A stretch of 64,000 nt of DNA from Vibrio gelatinilyticus (GCF_022836845.1 NZ_JAJNNZ010000006.1:150015-214014); one strand, 5' to 3'. Positions 36,155 to 46,021 are shown, counted from the stretch's first letter. The notes: generated by a model not told the origin, from the letters alone. A program made the numbers and translations.

Positions 36155-39100
36155 CTACATCGGCGACTTAATCAATCCCGATTTAAGTGCCATCGCAAAA
36201 AGTATTGGGATGACTAAAAGCGTCAGAACCGTCGATACAAAAATACCGAAAATTAGACTTATCGCTAGCCCATTGAAAATGGGGTCGTCCAATATGAACA
36301 ACGCGCCAATCATCGCAGCCAATGCTGTAAGCATAATCGGCTTAGAACGAACTGCTGCTGACTGGATCACAGCTTCGCTTAACTCGACACCGTTGGCGAT
36401 TTGTTGATTGATGAAGTCGACCAATAAAATCGAATTTCTAACGATAATACCCGCAAGTGCAATCATTCCTATCATTGACGTTGCCGTAAACTGAGCCCCT
36501 AACAAAGCATGGCCTGGCATGACACCAACGATAGTAAGCGGAATCGGTGCCATAATAATAAGAGGCGCAATATAAGATTTAAATTGGGCGACAACGAGTA
36601 GGTAAATCAGAATCATACCAACGCCATAGGCTATCCCCATGTCCCTAAATGTTTCATAAGTAATGGTCCACTCACCATCCCAAAAGACTTCAATATTGTC
36701 CAAACCTGAAGGCTGATTAATAAAGTATTGAGTAATATCCGGTCGAGTCTCGTCCAACCGTGAATAGATATCAAACATTCCATATAACGGACTATCTAGT
36801 TCACCTGTCATATCACCCACAACCATAATCATAGGGAGAGCGTTTTTGTGAACAATGTAGTTGTCCATTTGTGACTCGTTGATTTTGATAAGGTCAGCTA
36901 ACAAATAAGCTTGTCCAGATTGCCCCCGAACTTTCATATTCATCAATTGCTCTAGTCGAACCTTCGCTGACTCACTTGCCTGGACTTGTATTGGTATAGG
37001 ATATTTACTTTGCTCACTATGCATATAGCTCATAGGTTTGCCACCCACTGCCGTAGCCAAAGTATCGACGATATCAGAATAGGAAACACCAAGTTTTGCT
37101 GCGCGAGTCCGATCTATCATTACATGCCATTTCTGATGTGATTCAGGTAAATACATATCAACATCGACAATATCGTCAGTCGTTCTAAATAACTCTCTTA
37201 TATCGGCTGCGGCTTGCTCACGGATTTCCTGCGTTGGTCCATAGACCTCGGCTAAAATCGGTGACCACACGGGAGGACCAGGTGGTACCTCGACAACTTT
37301 GACTTTACCACCATAGCTTTTCGCGATCCGATCGAGCTCTGGTCTAACATCGCCAGCGATTTCATGACTTGAACGATCTCGCTCTCCCTTATCAACCAGA
37401 TTGACTTGAATATCGCCTTGATGAGCCCCCTGACGCATAAAATAGTGTCTGACCAATCCGTTAAAGTTGATTGGTGCAGCTGTCCCTGCATAGATCTGAA
37501 AGTCCTTAACCTCTTCTGTTTTTTGAACAACACTCGACAGTTCGAACAATACTCTTTGAGTACGCTCTAAACTACTTCCTTCAGGCATATCAAGTATGAC
37601 CTGAAATTCAGATTTGTTGTCAAATGGCAGCATTTTCATAACAACCGATTGATTTACAGGTAGCCACAGAGATCCCCCAATAGCGATGAGGACTGCGGTG
37701 ATAAGAAGTCTGCGATTGCGCTTTTGAGCTTTTGCGGTAACGAATGGCGCCATAACTTTATGAAAAACGCCATCCAGTACTTTAGCCTGCTTTGTCTCAT
37801 CATGGTGCACACTATTTCTAAGCAATTTTGCTGACAGCCACGGTGACAAGACAAATGCAACAACAAGTGAAATAAACATCCCCATTGATGCGTTGATTGG
37901 TATTGGGCTCATATAAGGGCCCATTAAACCTGACACAAACGCCATTGGTAACAATGCTGCAATTACGGTGAGTGTCGCTAGGATAGTTGGCCCACCGACT
38001 TCATCTACAGCAGTAGGGATTAATTCTGTTAGTTTTCTTTTACCCATTGCCATATGACGATGAATATTTTCGACCACAACTATGGCGTCATCCACTAAGA
38101 TCCCTATCGAAAAGATCAATGCGAACAACGATACGCGATTGAGTGTAAAACCCCATGCCCAAGATGCAAATAGTGTTAAGAGCAAAGTAACAATAACCGC
38201 GATGCCCACTACGACGGCTTCTCTTAACCCCATGGTCAGGAAAACGAGCAAGACAACCGCTGCGGTTGCAAACGCCAGCTTACCTATTAATGTATTCGCT
38301 TTGTCCGCTGCTGTTGCACCGTAATCACGAGTAATCTTAACGTCTATATTGTCTGGGATAATTCGGCTTTGTAATGACTCTATACGCTTGGAAATATTTT
38401 TAGCCACATCGACAGCATTTTCACCAGCTTTCTTTGCAATCGCTATCGTTACAGCTGGGTAAAGTCCTTCTGAATCTCCCATCCAAACATTGTGCTCTGG
38501 CGTATTACTCCCAAACTCGATATTGGCTATGTCCGCTAGGTATACCGGTTCACCATCATGTACTCCGACAACAAGATCCTGAACCTCTTGGACTTTACTG
38601 ATGAATTGACCAATTTGAACCGGAATTTGTTGGTTATTGTGTGTAAGTTTAAGCATGGTAGAAGAAGCGTTGGCATCTGGCAAACTTCGATTCAGATCCG
38701 CGATGGTAATTCCAAATGCATTCATCCTTCTTGGATCTAATCGAACATCAACAATGCTAGGGTGGCGCCCAACCGTATAGATATCACGGGTGCCCGAAAT
38801 TCTCTTCAGTTCGGTTTCTAATCCGTGTGCAACACTGGTTAAGGTTTGGGTCGTGACGTCTGATTGTTTTGCTGACAATGTAATGTTGACAATCGGTACA
38901 TCTTCAATCCCTTTTGGCTTAATGATTGGCTCGCCAACACCTACATTTTTCGGCATCCAATCACTGTTTGAGTAAAGTTTATTGTAGATCTTAACAACCG
39001 CTTCATTACGAGGGATGCCAACTTCAAAGATTGCAACAATCATCGCACCGCCAGGTTGCGAAAACGAATAGAGTTTATCTATTCCCTCTATTTCAGAAAT

Positions 39101-39331
39101 GGTCTGCTCTGCAGGATTGGTAACCAAACTCTCGACTTCTTTAGGGGAAGCGCCGGGAAACGGGATAAAGACATCGGCAAATGTGACGTCAATTTGTGGC
39201 TCTTCTTCTTTGGGAGTCACCATCACGGCCATCAGGCCCATTAATAAAGCGACAATAGCTAACAGAGGTGTCATCGCTGATGACTGAAAGGCCGCCGCTA
39301 TTTTCCCTGATATTCCTAAAGTGTTTCGCAT
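36155..39331 (-). CDS. RND-family efflux permease
   Basis: 1058 residues with the twofold RND layout: one N-terminal span, a large periplasmic domain, six spans, repeated. TM4 carries ALIFSIGILVDDAIVVVEN with the proton-relay aspartate pair; the second half has MIGMIALAGIIVRNSILLVDF. It lies 14 bp after the adaptor gene in the same operon. The motif set is that of multidrug or other hydrophobic-substrate pumps, but the sequence gives no substrate. Operators shared with sulfur genes suggest it may export a toxic sulfur- or thiol-related compound; that is inference. Confidence 0.9.
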   Translation of the reverse strand: MRNTLGISGKIAAAFQSSAMTPLLAIVALLMGLMAVMVTPKEEEPQIDVTFADVFIPFPGASPKEVESLVTNPAEQTISEIEGIDKLYSFSQPGGAMIVAIFEVGIPRNEAVVKIYNKLYSNSDWMPKNVGVGEPIIKPKGIEDVPIVNITLSAKQSDVTTQTLTSVAHGLETELKRISGTRDIYTVGRHPSIVDVRLDPRRMNAFGITIADLNRSLPDANASSTMLKLTHNNQQIPVQIGQFISKVQEVQDLVVGVHDGEPVYLADIANIEFGSNTPEHNVWMGDSEGLYPAVTIAIAKKAGENAVDVAKNISKRIESLQSRIIPDNIDVKITRDYGATAADKANTLIGKLAFATAAVVLLVFLTMGLREAVVVGIAVIVTLLLTLFASWAWGFTLNRVSLFALIFSIGILVDDAIVVVENIHRHMAMGKRKLTELIPTAVDEVGGPTILATLTVIAALLPMAFVSGLMGPYMSPIPINASMGMFISLVVAFVLSPWLSAKLLRNSVHHDETKQAKVLDGVFHKVMAPFVTAKAQKRNRRLLITAVLIAIGGSLWLPVNQSVVMKMLPFDNKSEFQVILDMPEGSSLERTQRVLFELSSVVQKTEEVKDFQIYAGTAAPINFNGLVRHYFMRQGAHQGDIQVNLVDKGERDRSSHEIAGDVRPELDRIAKSYGGKVKVVEVPPGPPVWSPILAEVYGPTQEIREQAAADIRELFRTTDDIVDVDMYLPESHQKWHVMIDRTRAAKLGVSYSDIVDTLATAVGGKPMSYMHSEQSKYPIPIQVQASESAKVRLEQLMNMKVRGQSGQAYLLADLIKINESQMDNYIVHKNALPMIMVVGDMTGELDSPLYGMFDIYSRLDETRPDITQYFINQPSGLDNIEVFWDGEWTITYETFRDMGIAYGVGMILIYLLVVAQFKSYIAPLIIMAPIPLTIVGVMPGHALLGAQFTATSMIGMIALAGIIVRNSILLVDFINQQIANGVELSEAVIQSAAVRSKPIMLTALAAMIGALFILDDPIFNGLAISLIFGIFVSTVLTLLVIPILFAMALKSGLIKSPM

Positions 39332-39345
39332 AGTAACGATCTCCC

Positions 39346-40350
39346 CTACTTCGCAGCAGTGTATGTTAATGCATTGGTTAAGATTTCGTCTCCCGGTTCG
39401 AGACCCGACAACACTTCAATTTGCGCTCCGTGAGTCTCACCAACTCGAATTGGGTTCATCTGCAGTGTTTGATCAATTAAGCGGTATACAACGCTGAGTT
39501 CACCCCGACGTATCACCGCGGATGTTGGAACCATAATGCTTTGGTGTTGCCCGTGGACGAATTGAACGTTTACCCAGGAACCTGGATACAGTTGAGTGTC
39601 TTCATTGAGTAACTCTAACCTCACTTTAAATGAGCGAGAGTTGACATTCGCGTAATTAAATAGTTTTGCTTCTGTTGCTGTTAGAAACTGACCGCGATCA
39701 GTCGAAATCGAAAACTGTTCAGCAGAATTAACCTTGTCATGAAATCGTTGTGGGATCTCGGTCACGACACGTAACGGACTTAACGAGAATCCTTCCATTA
39801 ATCGAGTACCCGGAGACACCGTTTCGCCGAGTTCTACAAATCGTTTAGTAACGACACCAGTATAAGGAGCCTCGATACTGGTATACCCGAGCGAATCTTT
39901 AGCTTGAATTACAGATGCCTTGGCGCCCTTAACCTCGGCAATAGCAGAGCGCGCTTCAGCCTCAGCAGAGTCAAGTCGCTCTTTAGATATAGCACCGACC
40001 GGATACAACTCCCTATATCGTTTTACTTGTGCTTGTGAACGAACACTTTGTGCGTTGGCGCTATTTAAGCGCGCTAATGCAGCATCGAGCGACGCGGATT
40101 GTTGCTTAGCACTGATTTCCAATAGGACATCTCCTTGTCGTACAATATCGTTCACATCAGCATTCACAGATACAATCCGACCAGAAGTTTGCGCTGATAG
40201 TGTTCCTTTGTTCACCGCATCGACAGTGCCATGAAGTTGAATGAACGAATCTACGTTAGAAATCTTAACTATTGTCGTCTCATAGGCTTGTTCTTGTGCT
40301 TGAACGCTCATCCCTAGAAACAAACCTAATGTCAAAACTACACCTTTCAT
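39346..40350 (-). CDS. RND periplasmic adaptor (membrane fusion protein)
   Basis: Signal peptide (MKGVVLTLGLFLGMSVQA), biotinyl-lipoyl-like halves (GTLSAQTSGRIVSVNADVND and YTSIEAPYTGVVTKRFVELG) around a coiled hairpin (about 95-150), then a barrel and a membrane-proximal domain. The start is ATG 40350, which has GAGGTGG directly upstream; an in-frame GTG at 40371 is less likely. It links the permease at 36155 to an outer-membrane channel, which is not encoded here. Confidence 0.88.
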   Translation of the reverse strand: MKGVVLTLGLFLGMSVQAQEQAYETTIVKISNVDSFIQLHGTVDAVNKGTLSAQTSGRIVSVNADVNDIVRQGDVLLEISAKQQSASLDAALARLNSANAQSVRSQAQVKRYRELYPVGAISKERLDSAEAEARSAIAEVKGAKASVIQAKDSLGYTSIEAPYTGVVTKRFVELGETVSPGTRLMEGFSLSPLRVVTEIPQRFHDKVNSAEQFSISTDRGQFLTATEAKLFNYANVNSRSFKVRLELLNEDTQLYPGSWVNVQFVHGQHQSIMVPTSAVIRRGELSVVYRLIDQTLQMNPIRVGETHGAQIEVLSGLEPGDEILTNALTYTAAK

Positions 40351-40376
40351 CTTCCACCTCATACCGGACACTTTTA

Positions 40377-40392
40377 ATTAGTAATATCTAAT
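40377..40392. promoter_or_regulatory. Predicted ArsR/HlyU-like operator 1 (RND operon)
   Basis: ATTAGTAATATCTAAT, a perfect ATTAG-N6-CTAAT palindrome 27 bp before the adaptor start, in a position to block transcription. Confidence 0.6.
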
Positions 40393-40404
40393 ATATAGCC
40401 TTAT

Positions 40405-40420
40405 TTTAGGTTTGTCTAAT
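40405..40420. promoter_or_regulatory. Predicted ArsR/HlyU-like operator 2 (RND operon)
   Basis: TTTAGGTTTGTCTAAT; on the other strand it is ATTAG-ACAAAC-CTAAA and shares ATTAGACAAA with the site at 41867. Confidence 0.6.
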
Positions 40421-40427
40421 ATTTTTA

Positions 40428-40443
40428 ATTAGCAATAACTAAA
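40428..40443. promoter_or_regulatory. Predicted ArsR/HlyU-like operator 3 (RND operon)
   Basis: ATTAGCAATAACTAAA, another ATTAG-N6-CTAAA. The three sites start at 40377, 40405 and 40428. Confidence 0.55.
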
Positions 40444-40546
40444 ATAATGGATACTATAACAAAATTGTAGATGCCAGAATGGGTTATGCCAGTTTTTACA
40501 GGACAAATTTACAGGCAATGCTAAGTAACACCATACATCATGCGCA

Positions 40547-40578
40547 AAAAAAAACCCTCGCACGAGGCAAGGGTTTTC
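40547..40578 (-). terminator. Rho-independent terminator after the YeeE/YedE genes
   Basis: AAAACCCT and AGGGTTTT close a hairpin with a CGC/GCAA-rich interior; on the minus strand a long T run follows. Confidence 0.8.
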
Positions 40579-40599
40579 GTCACTGTTTTGTGTGTTAAC

Positions 40600-41049
40600 T
40601 TAAATAGCTTGTCGGGCTTGCTCTTTATTTAGCTCGCGCTTAGCAAGCAGTAGTTCCGCCAATACCATGCCAAGTACCATCGCAATCACGAATGTTACAA
40701 TGCCAGTACTACCATTAGCGATAGAGGCAATGGCGGGACCCGGACAAATTCCAGCGATGCCCCAACCTACCCCAAAGAACACTGCACCAGTAATTAATGG
40801 TGCGTCGATTTTCTTTTTGTCTGTTAGGCAAAATGAATCATTGCAAACAGGCTTTGAACGTTTGTGGATCAAGATAAAATAGCTTGGCATAAACACAGCC
40901 AAAGCTCCGCCCATAACGAATGCGAGATCTGGACTCCAGTTACCTGCTACATCTAAGAAAGCAATGACATTCGCTGGTTCTGTCATACCTGACACCACCA
41001 TACCAATGCCAAACAATACGCCTGCAATTAAAGAGATTAAACGAAACAT
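40600..41049 (-). CDS. YeeE/YedE-type sulfur transport subunit (second)
   Basis: 149 residues, four hydrophobic helices with GVLFGIGMVVSGMTEPANVIAF and GVGWGIAGICPGPAIASIA. The conserved cysteine in GICPGPA is a hallmark of these thiosulfate/sulfur-transport membrane proteins. Start ATG 41049 has GGAG upstream; a longer frame overlaps the preceding gene. It is the partner of the gene starting at 41480; together they form the two halves of one transporter. Confidence 0.85.
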   Translation of the reverse strand: MFRLISLIAGVLFGIGMVVSGMTEPANVIAFLDVAGNWSPDLAFVMGGALAVFMPSYFILIHKRSKPVCNDSFCLTDKKKIDAPLITGAVFFGVGWGIAGICPGPAIASIANGSTGIVTFVIAMVLGMVLAELLLAKRELNKEQARQAI

Positions 41050-41063
41050 ATTAATAACTCCAA

Positions 41064-41480
41064 TTACAGTACATGAAGCATGACAAAAGTAGTCATGCCA
41101 GCAACGGCCATAAAGACACAAGTAGCAGCAATAGATCGCTTAGACAATCGGCCTATCCCACAAATACCATGCCCACTTGTGCAACCATTACCAAGCTTGG
41201 TCCCAAATCCAACCAGTAAGCCAGCAACGATAAGTAACGGCGTACCAACCAGCATTTCAACCGGAGCAGTCTGTGTAAACGATGCCGCGATAACGCCACC
41301 CGCAATCATTCCCAAAATGAAAAGAATTCGCCAGCTAAAATCCATTTTTTGCTTTCTTAGTGCACCACTCACAATTCCACTAATTCCAGCAACCTTGCCA
41401 TTGAAATAGAACAGCATAAAGGCAGACACGCCCAACAACATTCCACCGAGCAGAGATGCCCACGGGATAGTAAAGTCCAT
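41064..41480 (-). CDS. YeeE/YedE-type sulfur transport subunit (first)
   Basis: 138 residues, with ASLLGGMLLGVSAFMLFYFNGKVAGISGI and GFGTKLGNGCTSGHGICGIGRLS. The cysteines in NGCTSGHGICG are the conserved sulfur-relay residues of the family. Fourteen bases separate it from its partner. It is transcribed divergently from the CoA-disulfide reductase-rhodanese gene. Confidence 0.87.
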   Translation of the reverse strand: MDFTIPWASLLGGMLLGVSAFMLFYFNGKVAGISGIVSGALRKQKMDFSWRILFILGMIAGGVIAASFTQTAPVEMLVGTPLLIVAGLLVGFGTKLGNGCTSGHGICGIGRLSKRSIAATCVFMAVAGMTTFVMLHVL

Positions 41481-41982
41481 AATGACCTCGTAAATGTTAA
41501 AATTAAAAAATAAAACTCACACTTACCCCTATAACTAGGCATAAGTTAAATTGGAATACGTTTAAAGGGTTTACGCTAACGTGCGTCATTTCCACGAAGT
41601 CTGTTATCAACTAAGGAAAATGGCTGTACGCTAAAAGCCATTCTTAAGCTGTGAATAACACCGACTCATTAGACAATTAAAGTCACAAAATGCTGACAAC
41701 CGCGCAATTCTCACAACACTTTCGATGGTTGGATAGGCGCGTTTCTCTCTAAGCTGTATGATATGTAAGTCTTACCTATGGCCCTTTTTCATAGAGTAGA
41801 TATTATCAATTCATATGTTTATTTAGTCAATGCTTAATTAGTATTTATATAATTAGATTGAATTACATTAGACAAAGCTAATTTTACTGTTATAGTAGCT
41901 GCAACTAATTTAATCCAAAACGTACTAAAGATTCGGCTTGTATTGCTAGATCTAATAGTTTGATTGTTATACGAGGTTTGTA
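41481..41982. other. 502-bp divergent intergenic region
   Basis: No ORF seen. It holds the promoters of the YeeE/YedE pair and of the reductase-rhodanese gene and a predicted operator at 41867-41882. A related half site, ATTAGACAATTAAA, begins near 41669. Confidence 0.6.
41867..41882. promoter_or_regulatory. Predicted ArsR/HlyU-like operator (reductase-rhodanese gene)
   Basis: ATTAGACAAAGCTAAT, a perfect ATTAG-N6-CTAAT palindrome about 100 bp upstream of the start codon at 41983. A weaker relative, TTTAGTCAATGCTTAA, lies at 41822-41837. Confidence 0.6.
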
Positions 41983-43686
41983 ATGACTAAAATTTTAATC
42001 GTTGGTGGTGTTGCTGGTGGAGCTTCTGCAGCAGCAAGAGCTCGCAGATTGAGTGAAGATGCACAGATCATTATGTTTGAAAGAGGCCCTTTCGTTTCTT
42101 TCGCTAACTGCGGGCTACCTTACCATATCGGTGGCGACATCACCGATCGCAGTAAGTTACTCCTTCAAACGCCAGAAAGCTTTTTAGCTCGTTTTAATGT
42201 AGATGTACGGGTCATGAACGAAGTTGTTAGCATCGATCGCCAGACAAAAACGGCGACCATTCGAAATCTCATAGACAATAGTGAATATACCGAAAATTAC
42301 GATTTCCTATTACTCAGTCCAGGCGCGGGCCCTATCGTGCCGCCGATCCCGGGAGTCGAAAACCCTCTAACGCATTCACTGCGCAACATTCCTGACATGG
42401 ACCGAATTCTAAATACTATTGAAACAAACAATGTCGAGCACGCTACCGTTGTTGGTGGCGGGTTTATCGGCCTGGAAATGATGGAAGCATTTCAGCAACG
42501 TGGCATCAAAACCACGTTACTAGAACTGGCTGATCAAGTTATGACACCAGTGGACAGAGAAATGGCTGGTTTCGCTCATGCTGAGATCCGTGAGCACGGT
42601 GTTGATTTACAATTGGGTGTTGCACTATCAGCAGTAGAGTATATAGCCGAGACTCATTTAGCAGATGTAAATTCAGGTGAATCGACCGAACACCAACATA
42701 TTAATGGCCACCTACAGCTTTCACTGAGCAACGGAACGTCGTTAAATACAGATCTTTTGATCATGGCAATTGGTGTTCGCCCTGAAACGAAACTGGCTTC
42801 AGAAGCCGGTCTAAAGATTGGAGAGTTGGGTGGAATCTGGACAACGCCTACTATGCAAACCAGTGACCCTTCAATTTATGCTGTAGGAGACGCCATCGAA
42901 GAAGCCGACTTTGTCACTGGCAATCAAACAATGGTTCCTCTCGCTGGCCCAGCAAACCGTCAAGGCCGTATGGCTGCAGATAACATGCTGGGTAGAAATC
43001 AGTCGTATCAAGGAACGCAGGGTACGGCTATTTGTAAGATTTTCGATCTTGCTATCGCCTCTACAGGTAAAAACGAAAAGCAGCTTAAACGTGACGGTGT
43101 TGAATTTGAAAAAGTCTATGTTCACACTGCTAGCCATGCAAGTTATTACCCTGGCGCTGAGATTGTCTCTTTCAAATTACTATTTGATCCAAGAACCGGA
43201 GCTATCTTAGGCGCACAAGCTGCGGGTAAAGATGGGGTCGACAAACGTATTGACATTATTGCCGTCGCCCAGCGTGCTGGCATGACTGTAGAGCAGCTTC
43301 AACATCTTGAACTGACTTATGCGCCACCATATGGCAGCGCCAAAGATGTCATCAACCAAGCGGCTTTTGTAGCTAACAACATCATCAATGGTGATGCGAC
43401 TGCAATTCACTTTGATGAGATCGACAATTTAACAGAAGACCAGCTTCTTCTCGATGTTCGTAACCCTGGTGAGTTGGAAAATGGTGGCTTTATTGAGGGT
43501 GCAGTGAATATCCCAGTAGATCAACTTCGCCAACGCCTGGATGAGCTACCAAAAGACAAAGAGATCATCATTTATTGTCAAGTTGGTTTGCGCGGTAACG
43601 TTGCTTACCGTCAATTAGTCAATAACGGGTTTAAAGCTCGTAACCTTATTGGTGGTTACCGAACGTATAAGTTTGCTAACGTATAA
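41983..43686 (+). CDS. CoA-disulfide reductase/persulfide reductase fused to rhodanese
   Basis: 567 residues. The FAD/NADH pyridine nucleotide-disulfide oxidoreductase part starts GGVAGGASAAARARR and has the single redox cysteine C43 in FANCGLPYHIGG. A second nucleotide site is TVVGGGFIGLEMMEA, and a C-terminal rhodanese domain (about 480-567) carries the active cysteine in IIYCQVGLRGNVAYR. The family reduces CoA-disulfide, CoA-persulfide or polysulfides. Intact fusion with flanking sulfur-transport genes argues for a role in sulfane-sulfur metabolism or defence. Confidence 0.92.
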   Translation: MTKILIVGGVAGGASAAARARRLSEDAQIIMFERGPFVSFANCGLPYHIGGDITDRSKLLLQTPESFLARFNVDVRVMNEVVSIDRQTKTATIRNLIDNSEYTENYDFLLLSPGAGPIVPPIPGVENPLTHSLRNIPDMDRILNTIETNNVEHATVVGGGFIGLEMMEAFQQRGIKTTLLELADQVMTPVDREMAGFAHAEIREHGVDLQLGVALSAVEYIAETHLADVNSGESTEHQHINGHLQLSLSNGTSLNTDLLIMAIGVRPETKLASEAGLKIGELGGIWTTPTMQTSDPSIYAVGDAIEEADFVTGNQTMVPLAGPANRQGRMAADNMLGRNQSYQGTQGTAICKIFDLAIASTGKNEKQLKRDGVEFEKVYVHTASHASYYPGAEIVSFKLLFDPRTGAILGAQAAGKDGVDKRIDIIAVAQRAGMTVEQLQHLELTYAPPYGSAKDVINQAAFVANNIINGDATAIHFDEIDNLTEDQLLLDVRNPGELENGGFIEGAVNIPVDQLRQRLDELPKDKEIIIYCQVGLRGNVAYRQLVNNGFKARNLIGGYRTYKFANV

Positions 43687-43704
43687 TCACTATTATTGAT
43701 GTGA

Positions 43705-43739
43705 CGGCGTGAGATCTAGTGCTCACGCCGCTTTTTTTT
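43705..43739 (+). terminator. Rho-independent terminator
   Basis: Perfect 9-bp stem CGGCGTGAG/CTCACGCCG with an eight-base loop, then C and eight T. Confidence 0.9.
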
Positions 43740-43985
43740 GTCAGCGCCTCTATCCAACCTTCTCTTAGTTCCAGCCTTCCTATGTTATTTGCTTCCCAGC
43801 ATCAAACACGTTAAAAGTTTGCAGCCATTCGAATTATAAATAGTTTCTAACTGGTTGTTTTTATCAAAGAACAAGATAATTTGATATGCAAGGAACGTAA
43901 GTAGCCATAAAGGCTTGCGCGCGATTTCTAGTATATTCTGCATACGGAAGTGGAAAACTAGTCAATTAACCATTTGGCGAATCCT

Positions 43986-44702
43986 ATGAACTCTTTTAAT
44001 TTGCTTGCTTTACCACTTTGTATAACGGTACTTTCTTTATCATCCGTTTCGGCTCAGTCACTCGACACCGACGAAGTCAATTATGGTGACCCCACAGCCT
44101 CTTTTTCCACTCTTGGCGCATCGAGAGGTGAGAACTCAACCATGCTCAATTTTCAGGCGGGCTTCGGCGCAAACATTTTCCAGATTGACTATGGATTCAA
44201 TGATAAATCTTTATCCAAGGATCCAAATAAAGAAGGTAGTCAAAACTATCGAGCGCGCGCATTTCACGTTACAGAAGGGCTTGGATTTTCCGCAACAGTA
44301 GTTGGCTCACAAAATGCCGACGATACGAAATCAGACGCGGTGTTTGTTGGTGCGCTCTACAAATTCGAACTAACAGACAACATTCTTTTGTTTCCCATGC
44401 TAGATGCCGGCCGTAGCTACGGAACAGTTCGTCATAACGGAGAGTTAATAGACAATAATTCCAACATAGTGCAACCTGGTCTCTACGCAATGTATGCCTT
44501 TGATGACGGGCACTGGTTGTACGCTAATCCAAAAGCACAATACAATGTAGCCGCAAAGGAATGGGTGCCACAGGCTGAGATTGGCGGCGGATATATGGTT
44601 TCAGACTCAATATCAGTAGGCTTTAGATTAGATCACACTGGGGAATCGAAAATTACCAAAGAAGATACTAAGTTGATGATCCAGGGTAACTATTACTTTT
44701 AA
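43986..44702 (+). CDS. Outer-membrane beta-barrel protein, unknown
   Basis: From ATG 43986 a signal peptide (MNSFNLLALPLCITVLSLSSVSA) precedes 215 residues of alternating strands ending with an aromatic NYYF, typical of a barrel. The family is not recognised. An upstream in-frame TTG (43974) is a less good start. A bidirectional terminator follows it. Confidence 0.6.
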   Translation: MNSFNLLALPLCITVLSLSSVSAQSLDTDEVNYGDPTASFSTLGASRGENSTMLNFQAGFGANIFQIDYGFNDKSLSKDPNKEGSQNYRARAFHVTEGLGFSATVVGSQNADDTKSDAVFVGALYKFELTDNILLFPMLDAGRSYGTVRHNGELIDNNSNIVQPGLYAMYAFDDGHWLYANPKAQYNVAAKEWVPQAEIGGGYMVSDSISVGFRLDHTGESKITKEDTKLMIQGNYYF

Positions 44703-44716
44703 ATACTAGAAATCAA

Positions 44717-44738
44717 AAGGGAGGCCTTAGCCTCCCTT
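44717..44738. terminator. Bidirectional hairpin between convergent genes
   Basis: Perfect 9-bp stem AAGGGAGGC/GCCTCCCTT, loop CTTA, with A/T-rich flanks. Confidence 0.75.
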
Positions 44739-44754
44739 AATAAGGTATCCGATG

Positions 44755-45843
44755 TTACTTTTCAGGTCTGTTTTGGCAATGCTTCACAGAACTTTCAATA
44801 AGCTCAAGCGCTGACTTATCACATTCTGGAAGTGATGCGTCGCTCTCGCCTAGAGGTTCGACACGCTCACCCCATTTTATGTGTCCAGCACCCCACGTTA
44901 ACCCGGCACCAAACGCTGCAACGAGCAAATCATCATTCGGTTTAATCTTGCCTTGTTCGACTGCTTCACATAATGCAATTGGTACCGTGGCCGCCGAAGT
45001 GTTTCCGTAGTTCTGGATATTCACAAATGCTTTATCTTGCTCAATGCCTGACAAATCACACAAGGTTTGGATAATACGAATATTAGCCTGATGTGGAATC
45101 ACGACATCAATATCATCTTTGGTTAGGTTCGAACGAGAAAGAACCGTATGAGCGGCAGCTCCCATGCCTTTTACTGCACGTTTAAAGATCTCTTTACCGA
45201 CGAAGTTAAACTCAAAATAACCGTTGTCAGCTGCGAAACGGTCCATAGCGGTACCAAACGCTGGCATTGCCAGAATGTCACGCCCTTTAGCGTCACAACC
45301 GATCTGAGCGTCTTGAAGACCCACTTTCTTTTCAGTACGAGAAAGTACTGCTGCACCTGCACCGTCACCAAACAGTACCGCTGTGTCACGTTGGCTCCAA
45401 TCAAGCAAGAATGACAATCTTTCAGCACCAATCACCAAAGCATGACGATAGTTGCCAGATTGAATCAATCGTGTGGCTGTTTCCATACCATACAAAAAGC
45501 CTGTACAAGCAGCATTAAGATCAAACGCTGCAGAAGCAGGAATTCCAAGGTTCTGTTGAACGCGAGATGCGGTATTTGGAATTAGAGAATCTGGTGTACA
45601 TGTCGCGACGATAATCAAATCGACCTCATCTTTATCTACGCCAGCACACGCTAATGCGCGCTGAGCCGCTACGGTCGCTAACTCAGAAGTGTTAACGTGA
45701 CTAATGCGGCGATTTTCAATACCAGTGCGTGTACGGATCCACTCATCTGATGTGTCGATGAATGTGCTTAAATCTTGGTTTGAAAGCGTTGCCGGCGGTA
45801 GACACTTGCCCCAACCTGTAATTTCGGCGTAAAAGTTTGTCAT
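44755..45843 (-). CDS. fabH: 3-oxoacyl-ACP synthase III family protein with C-terminal extension
   Basis: Beta-ketoacyl-ACP synthase III with catalytic C113 ([10 protein letters not shown]), His in [10 protein letters not shown] and Asn in QNYGNTSAA. Typical FabH is about 317 residues; this one has 362, the excess being an acidic tail after [13 protein letters not shown]. It stands away from the fab cluster, so it is likely a second FabH of Vibrio type with its own acyl preference. The length is the main oddity. Confidence 0.87.
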   Translation of the reverse strand: MTNFYAEITGWGKCLPPATLSNQDLSTFIDTSDEWIRTRTGIENRRISHVNTSELATVAAQRALACAGVDKDEVDLIIVATCTPDSLIPNTASRVQQNLGIPASAAFDLNAACTGFLYGMETATRLIQSGNYRHALVIGAERLSFLLDWSQRDTAVLFGDGAGAAVLSRTEKKVGLQDAQIGCDAKGRDILAMPAFGTAMDRFAADNGYFEFNFVGKEIFKRAVKGMGAAAHTVLSRSNLTKDDIDVVIPHQANIRIIQTLCDLSGIEQDKAFVNIQNYGNTSAATVPIALCEAVEQGKIKPNDDLLVAAFGAGLTWGAGHIKWGERVEPLGESDASLPECDKSALELIESSVKHCQNRPEK

Positions 45844-46021
45844 TCTGTACCTATTATTTATCTTTTTTAAAATCAGGATAAGTAACCATTATGAATTGAC
45901 CAAGTATTATCAATGCCAATGATTGGTTACGTATCCCGATTGATTCATTTATTGAGTATACTCATAATCATAGACTCAAAGAAGTCTGATTTCTTAAATT
46001 CACATTTTAATGAGGTAGTTA

